Source of the DNA: an uncultured Desulfobacterales bacterium
Lineage (GTDB): Bacteria; Desulfobacterota; Desulfobacteria; Desulfobacterales; JAFDCJ01
Direction: 5' to 3'
Length of the DNA stretch: 14,404 bases
Assembly: GCA_945787595.1 (NCBI GenBank)
Contig: CALZJV010000141.1
Span: 1-14,404, forward strand
The notes beneath the pieces were generated by a model, which worked only from the letters and a program-made list of their open reading frames with translations, had not been told where the DNA came from and did not search any database. The position numbers and the translations under genes are program-made. This document shows, piece by piece, positions 14,312 to 14,404 of the stretch (its first letter is position 1; each line of letters starts with the position of its first letter).

Positions 14312-14398
14312 TGGTGCCGAAGGCGAGACTCGAACTCGCACAGGCATACGCCCACTAGACCCTGAACCTAGCGCGTCTACCAGTTCCGCCACTTCGGC
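14312..14398 (-). tRNA. tRNA-Leu (anticodon CAG)
   Basis: A complete 87-nt class II tRNA including an encoded CCA end. The acceptor stem GCCGAAG pairs with CTTCGGC, the D-loop contains GGTAGACGC, the anticodon stem CTAGG/TCTAG holds CAG (14362-14364), the long variable arm has a GGGC/GCCT stem, and the T arm is GCGAG-TTCGAGT-CTCGC. The anticodon reads CUG leucine codons. It is transcribed leftward from a promoter outside the window and ends at the adjacent terminator. tRNA-Leu genes are frequent integration sites, and the decayed mobile sequence next to it fits that, though no attachment-site repeat is seen here. Confidence 0.97.
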
Positions 14399-14404
14399 AC
14401 GTTG

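Noticed and set aside
1..14404. CRISPR array, toxin-antitoxin pair, phage or defence genes
   Set aside because: I looked for regularly spaced repeats and for defence or phage domains on both strands and saw none.

Overview
The window looks like a chromosomal stretch of an anaerobic Gram-negative bacterium, most likely Desulfobacterota (Desulfobacterales-like). This is inferred from a tripartite tricarboxylate transporter (TTT), a 2-oxoacid:ferredoxin oxidoreductase gamma gene, a fumarylacetoacetate hydrolase (FAH)-family enzyme, a dihydroxyphthalate-decarboxylase-like protein and the overall codon style. No 16S rRNA or marker gene fixes the taxon.

Left part (1-5121) is a patchwork of intact and broken catabolic genes. 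A zinc alcohol dehydrogenase (minus) starts only 16 bp from the C-terminal half of a hydroxyacid-oxoacid transhydrogenase that has lost its 5' half. Convergent to that is a lone oxoacid oxidoreductase gamma subunit, frameshifted by a clean 19-bp tandem duplication. After a 375-bp intergenic region with a good sigma70 promoter come an intact FAH-family gene (plus), a collapsed relic of an NAD-type isocitrate dehydrogenase that keeps its start and ribosome binding site, and an intact decarboxylase-like gene.

Central part (5111-12304, all minus) is one coherent cassette. Read in transcription order it is: NADP-type isocitrate dehydrogenase homologue, LVIVD beta-propeller protein B, TctC (Tat-exported binding protein), intercistronic hairpin, TctB, TctA, LVIVD beta-propeller protein A. 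The two propellers are paralogues. Each carries an inserted helical segment that resembles sigma70 region 3, and a conserved set of histidines that could hold a metal. The dehydrogenase keeps most isocitrate ligands but differs at two positions that contact substrate in the known enzymes (positions 77 and 139). The simplest reading is uptake of a carboxylate by TctABC, followed by cytoplasmic processing by a diverged beta-decarboxylating dehydrogenase and two metal-propeller proteins of unknown activity. That cassette is the best candidate for an undescribed system here.

Right part (12432-14404) holds an aldo/keto reductase (minus) with its terminator and an upstream leader of nested inverted repeats, an IS4-type transposase remnant, a short relic of a periplasmic binding protein, and a tRNA-Leu(CAG) with its own terminator at the edge. 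The tRNA, transposase scrap and relics suggest a site of repeated insertion and loss.
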